Below the pieces are notes generated by a model. It was not told the origin of the DNA and did no database searches. It worked only from the letters and a program-made list of their open reading frames with translations. Below, piece after piece: positions 36,641 through 45,083 of a stretch of 64,000 nt of DNA. Numbering within the stretch: the first letter of the stretch is position 1; every line of letters begins with the position of its first letter. Origin of the DNA: an uncultured Bacteroidales bacterium (lineage in GTDB: Bacteria; Bacteroidota; Bacteroidia; Bacteroidales; P3). The DNA lies in contig ONBK01000003.1 of assembly GCA_900316055.1 (NCBI GenBank), forward strand, positions 90,078-154,077, in the 5' to 3' direction. The position numbers were made by a program, and so were the translations under genes.

Positions 36641-39600
36641 ACGGGAAACTAAAGTTGATAGATAAAATACTGGATGAACGGAATATCTTCAACTCGATAT
36701 TCTGTATGGAATCATATGTGTTCGACAAGGGGTTGTTGGATACAGAGAGGCCTGTTGTCTCGTTTGATGATGATGGCGTTGCCAGTGAACCTATAGCGGC
36801 CAATGACCTTGAACTATACTTTGCCCTTGCCGACAAGCACAATGTTGAACTGATAGAGAAGGTTATTGGTTTATGCCAGCAAAAGTTGAAGTGGGTGTTA
36901 GCGGAAAAGGAACATCTCTTTGACGCAACGGTCTATTTCAAACTCAAGAATTATGATGATGGAAAACTGAAGTTCCGCCCGATGCATACGGCAAGGCTGA
37001 TTGACTTGATATGTATGGTAAGCATCATGAATTGTCTGATGTTTGATGATGATTTTGAAACTGGTGAAAGGAAACTTTCTGACCTGTCAAAACTGCTACC
37101 TCATAACTTTTATGGTAATATTCCTAGTACAAACGTTCAATTCCTTTTCCACAAGTGGCAGACAAAATATAAGGAGTATACAGAAGAGGTAATTGAACAT
37201 TGTCGAACTTATCAGCAGAACCACAGTTATCTGACGGAAGTGAGTCTAGACATTAAGAATTTCTTTCCGTCAATATCGCCAAAGATGCTGTATGACTATA
37301 TCATCAGCAAAATGTCAAAGACATATGAGCATGATAAGGAGGATTTGAGCAAAGCGGTAGCGAAGCTCTTGTATTTCAAGATTGATAAGGAGAATATTGA
37401 GCCTTGGATAGAGCATTACTATCCGGAGGAGGCTGACTTGACTGGAGCTGAATTCTATATGAACTACGGGATTCCGCAAGGTTTGCCTCAGTCGTATTTC
37501 TTTGGCAATCTCTGTATGATAGAGGTGAAGCGGCTACTGATGAAGAAAGAATACTTTGAGGGTGATGCTTATTTCTATGTTGATGACTCGGTTATATACA
37601 TCCAAACAAAGTTGGATGATGATACTTTTAAAAACAAGATTAACCAGTTAAATACGAGTCTTGCTAATTGGTGTAAAGAGGCAGAAAACAATCCGAGTAC
37701 AATAAGCAAATATGTAGGGGCTGACTGTCTGGACTTCCAAAAAAAGCTAAGTTATAAGATACGGTTCCACGAAGATGGTAAAAGCGTATTTACTCATATT
37801 GATGAGGCAGATAACCAGTATGGACCGATATCTAACATTACTAGGGAGACCTCGATGCATTCAAAGTTAGCTTACAATTTGGACGAGGTGGATGATCATG
37901 TATCATTGAAAAAGTTGCAAGCTCTTGATGAAGTCATTTCGCGAGAAATTGATGAACTTACTCAGAAACAAAAGAACGCTACAGGCAACAGTACGAATGG
38001 GGATGCGTTGGCATCAAGGCTTAAACTCTTAAGAAGGTTCAAGAAATTCTTCCTTTATCGTAACCGATTGCTGAAAATCAGGGAAGAAGGTGGTCCAAGC
38101 GAGGATATGTTGAATGACTTTAGAAAGCGATTTCTGGAGAAAGCGACTAAGGCGGAAGAATTCTTTGAACAATTTGATGAAGATATATTCCAATCTGAGT
38201 ATAGATTGCTTATTCAGAAGTTGCCAAAGAAAGATGCAGAAAGTTTCGTGAAAGAGATTGAAAACTTTGAGAAGCAGATGTTGGGATCTTGTGGGGTTGA
38301 AACAAAAGGACGCTTGCCATTCTTGTTTTACACAAAAGATGTATGGGCTGCTCTCAAGATGAAATCTTTGACACAGGATATCTATGCTTCACTGGTTCGC
38401 TGGGCAAAAGAAAACTTCAGTGGTTTGAAAAGCATGGACCCAGACAAGCAAATGTTGAAGTTTAGGAACTTTTTGGAGCCTGTGAAGGATAAGAACAACC
38501 CGAACCTCCACAGTATTTTTGGTATGCAAAAGGGAGGGTTCGAGGGTAAGAGTTTTACACTGTTTGTGATAAATGCTTCAGCTGAATACCAGCGGAGAAT
38601 CCTAAATGTGTTCTTCTCAGAGATAATGGATGTGGTTCCGTCAGATACACTTGCCTTTACAAAGATGAATGCCAGACGACTCAGGTATTCTGAACTGAGG
38701 ATTCTGGCTTATCTGAGGAACCAAAGTTTTTATCTAGAAGACTTTGAGGAGTTTATTGAGCATATTAAAGATAAAGACATTTCCAATCAGATGGGAATTG
38801 ATATGGGTGTTCTGGAAGTGCTCAACATCTTTATCAGGAATGTGAGGAAACCCGAATGGGTGGACTCGCTGATAGTTACCCATAGACTGACAAAAGGGTT
38901 ATGGTACAACGGTTCGAAGTTCCTTAATTCATATACCCTACACAATGAGGAACATGCGGTTACGCTCATCACCAAGTCATTGGAACTAACAAACCGTATT
39001 GATTATTTTGTACTGAAAGATATTGACTTCTATATCCTGTTCTTAGCTTGCTACCTCCATGACATCAGTATGGTTATACACCCAGATATGGGCAGACTGA
39101 GTTCAGAGAACGGGAAAAATCTGGTGTTAATTTCCGACTTAATGACTCAGATGCAGGATGAGGTAAAGAAGTTTAGGAAGATAGACTTTAACGACAAGAA
39201 GAATTCAAGATATAAGAATGCGGGGAAGTTCCTTGTTGATGTTTTCAGTCAGGTGTATGGTTACTTCGAAGCGTTAGTCAGGGATAGCCATGCAAAGGAC
39301 AGTGCCAAATTTATTCGTGATCGCTCCAATTCTCTTTTGAACTATTTGGAGCCAACACTGCTTTCATTTGTTGCCAAGGTGTCTGAAAGTCACGGCTACG
39401 ATGTGTTGGATGTGTATGGCTTAAAATCGAGAGCCAAGGATGATACTATCAGTCTGAAATACCTAATGATACTCATCAGGATGGCAGACCTGCTGGATGT
39501 GGCTAACGACCGAGTGAACTACCATCTGTTAAGGCAGAATCTAAAGAATCTGTCGTTAACATCGAAATTCCATTGGATTTCACATTTGGTAACGGACAAA

Positions 39601-40017
39601 ATAGAACTTGATACGGATTACGTTACAGATGAAAAAGCCAAAATGGGCGAGAAACCGATAACGGAAATCATCAACCTTAAACTCTATTTGAACTTCAAGC
39701 AAATGACGGTTGCAGGAAAAAAACGGAAGTGTCAAGGCTGTCAGATGGAAAAGGGCGATGATTGTTTGATTATTAGAGTTAATGATGGAAGTGACCGTAC
39801 TCGTGTTTGTGGAGAAGATCAGTGTATGGTACTATGCAGTTGGATGATGCATAAGCATGATTGGCTGGTGAAAGAATTGGGTGCGTTGAATGACTATCTG
39901 TTTTCCGTGAATAATTCGTTATTCAAGACTCAAATCAATTTCATCATCTACTATCGCGACGAAGTGAGGCTGGATGCTGATATGTTTGACAGTGTACAAG
40001 ATTATTTGGATGCTTAA
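36637..40017 (+). CDS. Reverse transcriptase fused to an HD domain
   Basis: 1126 aa. RT palm motifs: SLDIKNFFPS with catalytic D205, IPQGLPQSYF (Q281) and YVDDS (D316, D317). After a long helical region (about 440-700) an HD-type domain follows: HNEEH (H769, H773), LHDIS (H808, D809) and D951 in MADLLDV, resembling the HD-CE domains of conflict systems. Near the C-terminus is a Cys-rich, zinc-like part (C1032, C1035 and later Cys). No maturase or group II intron features are seen. It is likely a UG/Abi-type defence RT, but I cannot assign a named subgroup. Confidence 0.85.
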   Translation: MNGKLKLIDKILDERNIFNSIFCMESYVFDKGLLDTERPVVSFDDDGVASEPIAANDLELYFALADKHNVELIEKVIGLCQQKLKWVLAEKEHLFDATVYFKLKNYDDGKLKFRPMHTARLIDLICMVSIMNCLMFDDDFETGERKLSDLSKLLPHNFYGNIPSTNVQFLFHKWQTKYKEYTEEVIEHCRTYQQNHSYLTEVSLDIKNFFPSISPKMLYDYIISKMSKTYEHDKEDLSKAVAKLLYFKIDKENIEPWIEHYYPEEADLTGAEFYMNYGIPQGLPQSYFFGNLCMIEVKRLLMKKEYFEGDAYFYVDDSVIYIQTKLDDDTFKNKINQLNTSLANWCKEAENNPSTISKYVGADCLDFQKKLSYKIRFHEDGKSVFTHIDEADNQYGPISNITRETSMHSKLAYNLDEVDDHVSLKKLQALDEVISREIDELTQKQKNATGNSTNGDALASRLKLLRRFKKFFLYRNRLLKIREEGGPSEDMLNDFRKRFLEKATKAEEFFEQFDEDIFQSEYRLLIQKLPKKDAESFVKEIENFEKQMLGSCGVETKGRLPFLFYTKDVWAALKMKSLTQDIYASLVRWAKENFSGLKSMDPDKQMLKFRNFLEPVKDKNNPNLHSIFGMQKGGFEGKSFTLFVINASAEYQRRILNVFFSEIMDVVPSDTLAFTKMNARRLRYSELRILAYLRNQSFYLEDFEEFIEHIKDKDISNQMGIDMGVLEVLNIFIRNVRKPEWVDSLIVTHRLTKGLWYNGSKFLNSYTLHNEEHAVTLITKSLELTNRIDYFVLKDIDFYILFLACYLHDISMVIHPDMGRLSSENGKNLVLISDLMTQMQDEVKKFRKIDFNDKKNSRYKNAGKFLVDVFSQVYGYFEALVRDSHAKDSAKFIRDRSNSLLNYLEPTLLSFVAKVSESHGYDVLDVYGLKSRAKDDTISLKYLMILIRMADLLDVANDRVNYHLLRQNLKNLSLTSKFHWISHLVTDKIELDTDYVTDEKAKMGEKPITEIINLKLYLNFKQMTVAGKKRKCQGCQMEKGDDCLIIRVNDGSDRTRVCGEDQCMVLCSWMMHKHDWLVKELGALNDYLFSVNNSLFKTQINFIIYYRDEVRLDADMFDSVQDYLDA

Positions 40018-40189
40018 TATAGCAACTAACAGAACTGCTTCCCCTTTGTGAGGGCAGGAAAAACAGAGTGGGCGCACGCCCTGGCGGGCGGCCTCTCTGT
40101 GCGGGGAGCGGAAGGCTCTTTTGCGGGCTTGACCGCAAATGTGCCTGAAGCGGTGGTGATGTTTAACAATAAAGAAAACAAAAAAAAAT

Positions 40190-40843
40190 ATGTGGTTGAA
40201 ATGGATATTTGACAGGGTGGTTGCCCTGATAGGATTGCTGGTGCTGTGGCCGGTGCTGCTGATTGTGGCGGTGCTGGTGAAGGTGAAGATGCCGGGCGGC
40301 CCTGCGTTCTTTGTGCAGAAACGTGTGGGCAAGGGCGGCAAGCTGTTCAGCTGCCATAAGTTCCGCACCATGACGGTGAAGCACAACGGCAGCACGGTGA
40401 GCGTGGCGGGGGATAGCCGCATCACGCCACTGGGCGCAAAACTGCGCCACTGGAAGTTGGACGAGCTGCCCGGGCTGTGGGATGTGCTCGTGGGCAACAT
40501 GAGTTTTGTGGGGCCAAGGCCTGACGTGCCTGGGTATGCGGACAAGCTGCAGGGTGATGACCGCGACGTGCTGAAGTTGCGTCCCGGTATCACGGGGCCG
40601 GCAACGCTGAAGTATCGACTTGAAGATGAGATGATATCGGAGTACGTGGCGCAGAAGCAGGCGGCGGGCGACACGCGCCCGATGCAGGAAATAGCCGTGG
40701 AATACAACGACACTGTGATTTATCCTGATAAAGTTCGACTCAACTGCTATTACTACCGACATTATTCTTTCATAAAGGATATTCAGATGATCTTCTGCAC
40801 TGTGCTTGGAAAGAATATGGAGTATGCGGGGGAGAGAATATAA
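40190..40843 (+). CDS. Initiating sugar-phosphate transferase (WcaJ/PglC-type)
   Basis: 217 aa. One N-terminal membrane segment (about 8-31), then FFVQKRVGKGGKLFSCHKFRTM, GDSRITPLGAKLRHWKLDELPGLW, MSFVGPRPDVPGY and KLRPGITGPATLKYR: the bacterial sugar transferase family with the DE pair of the polyprenol-phosphate HexNAc transferases. It should start the repeat unit on undecaprenyl phosphate. Its GC content is visibly higher than its neighbours up to about 40700. The preceding 172 bp (40018-40189) is also GC-rich and holds short inverted repeats. Confidence 0.93.
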   Translation: MWLKWIFDRVVALIGLLVLWPVLLIVAVLVKVKMPGGPAFFVQKRVGKGGKLFSCHKFRTMTVKHNGSTVSVAGDSRITPLGAKLRHWKLDELPGLWDVLVGNMSFVGPRPDVPGYADKLQGDDRDVLKLRPGITGPATLKYRLEDEMISEYVAQKQAAGDTRPMQEIAVEYNDTVIYPDKVRLNCYYYRHYSFIKDIQMIFCTVLGKNMEYAGERI

Positions 40844-40912
40844 TAGACCAGATGTGTCAGAATATTAATAAGATTATTGACTACCGGGAATTAATGTAAG
40901 ATAATTTAGGAG

Positions 40913-40940
40913 TTTGATTGTCGAAAATTTTATATCTTTG
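40913..40940 (+). promoter_or_regulatory. Candidate Bacteroidetes promoter (TTTG ... TAnnTTTG)
   Basis: TTTG at 40913-40916 and TATCTTTG at 40933-40940 match the -33 and -7 consensus of Bacteroides sigma-ABfr promoters, with a 16-bp gap (a little shorter than usual). It lies 33 bp upstream of the ATG at 40974. Confidence 0.45.
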
Positions 40941-40973
40941 TGACGAAAAAAAACATCGAATTATGCAGTCAAT

Positions 40974-41750
40974 ATGAATGTAACTTCTAAAATAGAGTTA
41001 AATGAAGACGGCTTTGGCACTTTTAATCCAGAAGTGATTGCTATGCTCCTCAATTCCATCAGAGACTTCTTTGCCAGTGTTGGAGTTGAATCCATGAAGC
41101 CAATTGTTATAGTTCATGACCCTACAGGACCCGAATGTTGTGCGATCCCCAATGAGGAAAAACATCTTATAAAGCTTTCTACAGGAGGAGATTTTTGGTG
41201 TCAATGGGTTTATCAATTTGCTCACGAGTATTGCCATCACCTGATTGACGGTGGGCTTGTCCGACAAACGGCCGGACTGAGATGGCTGGAGGAGTCAATA
41301 TGTCATGTGGCATCCTATGTGTGTCTTGACAATTTTGCAAGAATATGTGCACAAAGAGTGGATTTGTGCGGGAATGTGAAACAGATTGTTGACTATTTAG
41401 AAGGCATGATGTGTGAAAGTGGGAAAATTTTGTACGAACCTTATATACATAATATACAAAAATTAAACCCAATTGTTCCCATACCTAATGAGTGCTACAT
41501 TTCATTGCATACCTATATTCAAGAGAAGAGAAACAAACTGGAATCAGAGTATTTCGTGTGTGGTTATATATATATATCACGTGCACTTTTCCCGCATTTT
41601 TATAACAACAAGAATCTTTGGAAAATTCTGCCAGAGTTAAAAGACACAAGACAGTGGGGATCTGTTGAAGAACTTTACGAGCATCTAGAACATCATGTCA
41701 AAGACGATTATAGGCAATCTCTTAATGATATGATAGGCTGCTTGATATAG
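40974..41750 (+). CDS. HExxH metallopeptidase-like protein, 258 aa
   Basis: A zinc-peptidase motif HEYCHHLIDGG occurs at about residue 84, followed after 20-odd residues by WLEESICHVAS, which could supply the third ligand Glu. No signal peptide. The C-terminal half shows nothing recognisable. It has its own promoter-like site and is followed immediately by a C10 tract. Isolated between the sugar transferase and the repeat-bracketed island. Confidence 0.6.
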   Translation: MNVTSKIELNEDGFGTFNPEVIAMLLNSIRDFFASVGVESMKPIVIVHDPTGPECCAIPNEEKHLIKLSTGGDFWCQWVYQFAHEYCHHLIDGGLVRQTAGLRWLEESICHVASYVCLDNFARICAQRVDLCGNVKQIVDYLEGMMCESGKILYEPYIHNIQKLNPIVPIPNECYISLHTYIQEKRNKLESEYFVCGYIYISRALFPHFYNNKNLWKILPELKDTRQWGSVEELYEHLEHHVKDDYRQSLNDMIGCLI

Positions 41751-42463
41751 CCCCCCCCCCATCAACCACTATATCAAGTTCCCGAAGGGGACGTAGGAGC
41801 GGGGACGGGGGATAGGTACTGATTCTTAAAACCATTATAAATAAAAACGGAGTATCACCTATGCAGACGAAACTCCGTTCTTTGAGTTCCAAGTTCCAAG
41901 AATCAAGATTTAAGTAGATACAAGATACAGGATTGATAGATTCAAGTTCCAAGATTCAAGTTCCAAGAATCAAGATTCTGATAAACGCTACGCGCTGTTT
42001 CAGGTTACAAATTTCAGGATTCAATTCTCCTTGACACAGGATGCCGATGGAGCAGTGTTTGAGGGCATGCGCGGATCGCTGATCCAAGTTGCAGGATTCA
42101 AAATCCATATTGCTCATTACTCTACGAATTGAACGAATGTAACTAATTAAAAAGTTTAAAGATTAAAATTAGGTAACGTTTAACGTTTAAAGTTTAACGG
42201 TTAAAGATTCTGTAAAGGTTATTGGTTATAAAATTTTTTTGTAACGGTTTGCTCCACTACGGTCGCAGGCCGTGACCGGAGGTCAGGAAGAAAGGTTTCG
42301 TAACGTTTAGATTTTTTATTGAGAACGAAGCCCGCTCGTACTCTATTGGTTTTGGATGCATAACTCCATAATATGTTTACAGAATGTGGGGTGGAAGCGC
42401 TTCTCTCGAAGAAATCGAGAGAACGATGTCTGATGTAAGACGGATGATGTAAGAAGACACAAT
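41751..42463. other. 713-bp region without a gene: C10 tract, hairpin, degenerate repeats, left copy of the direct repeat
   Basis: A run of ten C follows the previous stop (41751-41760). A hairpin with an 8-bp stem (41846-41853 with 41872-41879, 18-base loop) has a T-rich tail on the minus strand. Degenerate repeats of the GTTCCAAG/ATTCAAG type occupy 41881-41976, and TTAAAG/TTAACG-type units occupy about 42145-42205. The left direct repeat starts at 42312. I see no coding frame supported by family resemblance. Confidence 0.7.
41846..41879 (-). terminator. Hairpin with minus-strand T tract
   Basis: Stem AACGGAGT/ACTCCGTT with an 18-base loop; on the minus strand it is followed by TTTTTATTTA, which would make it an intrinsic terminator for leftward transcription. 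No leftward gene remains here, so it may be a relic. A similar AACGGAAC hairpin stands at 51920. Confidence 0.4.
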
Positions 42464-42536
42464 ATGAAAATCATCAATGAATCTTTACTGAATGGGGTTT
42501 CTGCTCAAGCCAAGGCTTCGCCTCGCTTGCGGATGA
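42312..42536 (+). repeat. Left copy of a 225-bp direct repeat
   Basis: Matches 52685-52909 over 225 bases with about five mismatches and no gaps, by eye. It covers the upstream region and first 24 codons of the WbuC-like genes. The two starts are 10,373 bp apart. Confidence 0.9.
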
Positions 42537-42736
42537 ATAACGACGACGGAAGCGTTATAGAGAGTGTTGTCCTTAGCCAAGAAGACGGAGTGTATGGAGT
42601 TGACATCCTTAAAGGAGTATGGCACAAACTTGAGTCGCTTGAGCCTAATAGTGTTATATTTGAGTGTAAAGAGGGACCGTTTGTGCCTCACGAGGAGGAT
42701 GGCATACTTGAACTGCCGGAATCACGGAACCAATGA
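42464..42736 (+). pseudogene. WbuC-like cupin with internal deletion (metal site lost)
   Basis: 90 aa. The first 24 residues (LLNGVSAQAKASPRLRM) match the start of the WbuC-like copies at 52837 and, more loosely, 52270, but the protein then jumps to NNDDGSVIESVVLSQEDG. It lacks the segment with the HRH metal ligands found in the other two copies. The C-terminal half matches the copy at 52837. It is an in-frame deletion product and probably not a working cupin. Confidence 0.8.
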
Positions 42737-42747
42737 ACCACTGTGCT

Positions 42748-42843
42748 ATGGAAACGGTCAAGAAAATGCTGAAAGGGATTTGGGAGTTTTGTAGGTATGT
42801 GTTTGTGCCGCAAAGGAGGGCAAAGGGATACAAGAATAAGTAG
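42748..42843 (+). CDS. Micro-ORF, 31 aa, paralogue of the one at 34586
   Basis: ATG 42748, stop TAG 42841-42843. The peptide contains MLKGIWEFCRY followed by VFVPQRRAKGY. It matches the 34586 micro-ORF at L-K-G, W, F-C, Y, P-Q-R-R, K and Y. It starts 11 bp after the broken WbuC and is followed 8 bp later by the 602-aa gene at the left end of the defence island. Confidence 0.5.
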   Translation: METVKKMLKGIWEFCRYVFVPQRRAKGYKNK

Positions 42844-42851
42844 TTGTTGAT

Positions 42852-44660
42852 ATGGAAATAACCGACTTCTCTTTCAATGAAAATGCTCTGTTCTTGAAAA
42901 TAATCGAAGGAACAGATATGAGTGCTGTAATGCACAACGTTATATCCGAAGCACAGCATGAAAGAGAAGGGAATTGCTTTGTTAAATTTGAACGGACAGT
43001 TATCCCTGCCGCTCATCATGATATGCTTTGCTCTTTTGTGGCATTTAAAAGAAAAATGCGCCCTTCATGTTTTCCCGCAGGGGTTGTGGTAGAGGAACTT
43101 TGGAAAGAAAGACGGTTGGCATATCTTCTTGTTATAGAATATAGGGGTTACGTTGTAATCTTGAAAAGAAATATTAGTACCATCAAGAAGCTAAGAGAAG
43201 TAGTTGAGAACATCGATTATAATGTGCTTTGCAAGGTGTTTGTTGACGACCATACACAGTATAAACGTTTTGGCATGAACAATCTTGACCTTGCTGATTA
43301 TGCAATGCGCAGTAAGTCATTTGTGGCTGAAAACCTTGAAGCTGTTTTCTCTACGCTAGGGGCAAATAATTACGCTTTAAGCAGCTTCCAATTAAAAAAC
43401 AATGATGGAATCTATTCTTTATCCCTAGACACTTCCAAAATCAACCAACCCGGTCAAAAGGCAGATATAAACACATTATTGTCGTGGTCAAAGGCGGTCA
43501 TAGATAAGATTGCCGCCTGTAATGATGAGGCCGTCTCGAATTATCTGTCAGTATTTGCTACTCCAGTTGATTATTTAACGGAATTCAATAGGGGAAACCT
43601 CGATGCAAAAGCAATTCTTTTCTCGCTATATAAATTACGAACCGAAGATTGGATTGAGAGCATAACAAAAGAGGACGAAGAGGAACCGTTAGAATTGAAT
43701 GGGATCTGTGATATATTTAAAAACTCTCTCGACCTTATAGCAGTGCCGGATCATGAGCATAACTACTATGTGGATTGGGGAGAGGAAAGGAAAATCAATG
43801 TCATTGTAAGCGAAAGAGGCGTTTCATTTACCAGCGAATGGCTAAACAGTATTAAACTTAATCCGGCTGAAGATGATGAGGAGCATGATGAAGAATCATT
43901 GGCATCGTACATAAGAAACACGGGCGCTTATACTGTTATGTTTGATTCGCCCACTTTAAAGTATTCAAACAGAAAGCTTTTTAAGGACGCGGGGCTAACG
44001 GGAAACGTTGAGGTGTTCCTGAACTTGTTTGAAGATGATGCGGACTTGGTAAATACCACGAGTGAGAAAGGTGATGTGGCGGCGGAATCAACGGTTTTTG
44101 AAGAGGGCTCATTATTCCGTTTTACGGAAGACAAGTATTCTGCAAATGGAAAGATAATGGTTTGTGATGATCTGGGAACGGAATGGGCGGATCATATTCT
44201 GATGGGCGAAGACTCTGTAGCCCTTTTTGCTGCAAAGCATAAAGATTTATGTTTCTCTGCCAGTGCATTTCAAGAGGTCGTGGGTCAGGCTCAAAAGAAT
44301 TTAGGAGTATTCTTCCCGCTTGATGGTATGTGGGATTCAAAGATTAGGAAATGGCAAGAGCAATATAGATTAAATCATGTGCAGTCTCAGATTAATAGGG
44401 TTAGGACAGAAGGGAAGACATCTAATGATGCTGTTGACATGTGGAAACGCGCAGAGAAACAGGTGAATTATCAAAAGGATTTATATTTGGTCATAGACTT
44501 TATGTCAAAGGCAAGGCTGACGACCGCGTTGAGGAACCTGCGTGACGGTGTGGACTTTGCTGAAAAGAAGGAAGCTATACCGATACTTTGGCTGATTTCC
44601 TCCCTCTGGTCTTCTTGCCAGGATATGCACATAAGGTTACACATTACTTGCCGGCCTTAA
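42852..44660 (+). CDS. Large protein of unknown function at the left end of the defence island
   Basis: 602 aa as read. No domain recognised. Acidic linker around residues 335-355 (AEDDEEHDEES). A region reading HILMGEDSVALFAAKHKD then SASAFQEVVGQAQ near 455-480 resembles substrate-handling parts of conflict proteins but is not diagnostic. The last 25 residues in this frame look unnatural; a one-base addition in the A-run near 44573 would give a hydrophobic ending (FLPLVFLPGYAHKVTHYLP) and a stop at 44684-44686. It may be a further component of the island. Confidence 0.6.
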   Translation: MEITDFSFNENALFLKIIEGTDMSAVMHNVISEAQHEREGNCFVKFERTVIPAAHHDMLCSFVAFKRKMRPSCFPAGVVVEELWKERRLAYLLVIEYRGYVVILKRNISTIKKLREVVENIDYNVLCKVFVDDHTQYKRFGMNNLDLADYAMRSKSFVAENLEAVFSTLGANNYALSSFQLKNNDGIYSLSLDTSKINQPGQKADINTLLSWSKAVIDKIAACNDEAVSNYLSVFATPVDYLTEFNRGNLDAKAILFSLYKLRTEDWIESITKEDEEEPLELNGICDIFKNSLDLIAVPDHEHNYYVDWGEERKINVIVSERGVSFTSEWLNSIKLNPAEDDEEHDEESLASYIRNTGAYTVMFDSPTLKYSNRKLFKDAGLTGNVEVFLNLFEDDADLVNTTSEKGDVAAESTVFEEGSLFRFTEDKYSANGKIMVCDDLGTEWADHILMGEDSVALFAAKHKDLCFSASAFQEVVGQAQKNLGVFFPLDGMWDSKIRKWQEQYRLNHVQSQINRVRTEGKTSNDAVDMWKRAEKQVNYQKDLYLVIDFMSKARLTTALRNLRDGVDFAEKKEAIPILWLISSLWSSCQDMHIRLHITCRP

Positions 44661-44735
44661 TGTTTTGGATATGGCGCACGATGTAGTTAGGAATAATTGT
44701 GCTATAAGGCTTAAGGTTATTAATGATTGATTAAT

Positions 44736-44984
44736 ATGGGAGAACAATACTTCAAAGGCGTGCTGGCCGGATATCTTGGGGCAAACTATATGTGTGGCCC
44801 TATCACCGAATGGCAGATAGATATCATCAAAGAAAACATTTTGCATTATTGTGAAGCGATGATAGACCATTCCCTGCTCTCATATCAAGAGAAAGAAGAC
44901 CAAAAGCGCCAAATGAAACAAAGCCTGGAAGTGTATATCCAAGGTGTGAAGGATGAGATGAGGGGGATGGGGAGGATGAGATAG
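44736..44984 (+). CDS. Small helical protein, 82 aa, unknown
   Basis: ATG 44736 (an upstream TTG at 44727 adds three residues). Mostly helical: FKGVLAGYLGANYMCGPI, then IKENILHYCEAMIDHSLL and a charged helix. It lies between the 602-aa gene and qatA. No family recognised. Confidence 0.5.
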   Translation: MGEQYFKGVLAGYLGANYMCGPITEWQIDIIKENILHYCEAMIDHSLLSYQEKEDQKRQMKQSLEVYIQGVKDEMRGMGRMR

Positions 44985-45083
44985 TGTTAAGGGCTCAGAA
45001 AGCATTTGGCGTTTTTGAGGGAACACTTTGGATGGTTGATTGATAAGAGTCGTGAGATATAAAGATAATCTAAAACAATCAGT

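Noticed and set aside
36637-40017. Group II intron or retron
   Set aside because: No maturase or endonuclease domain, no intron RNA-like flanks seen, and no retron-type ncRNA or short RT; the protein is a long RT-HD fusion in an operon.
39919-40762. Two long minus-strand frames (264 and 199 aa) over the sugar transferase
   Set aside because: They arise from the GC-rich block, are rich in Arg, His, Ser and Pro, and overlap a well-supported gene on the + strand.
41881-42205. CRISPR array or tandem repeat array
   Set aside because: Units are 6-8 bp, imperfect and without spacers of constant length; they are degenerate simple repeats.
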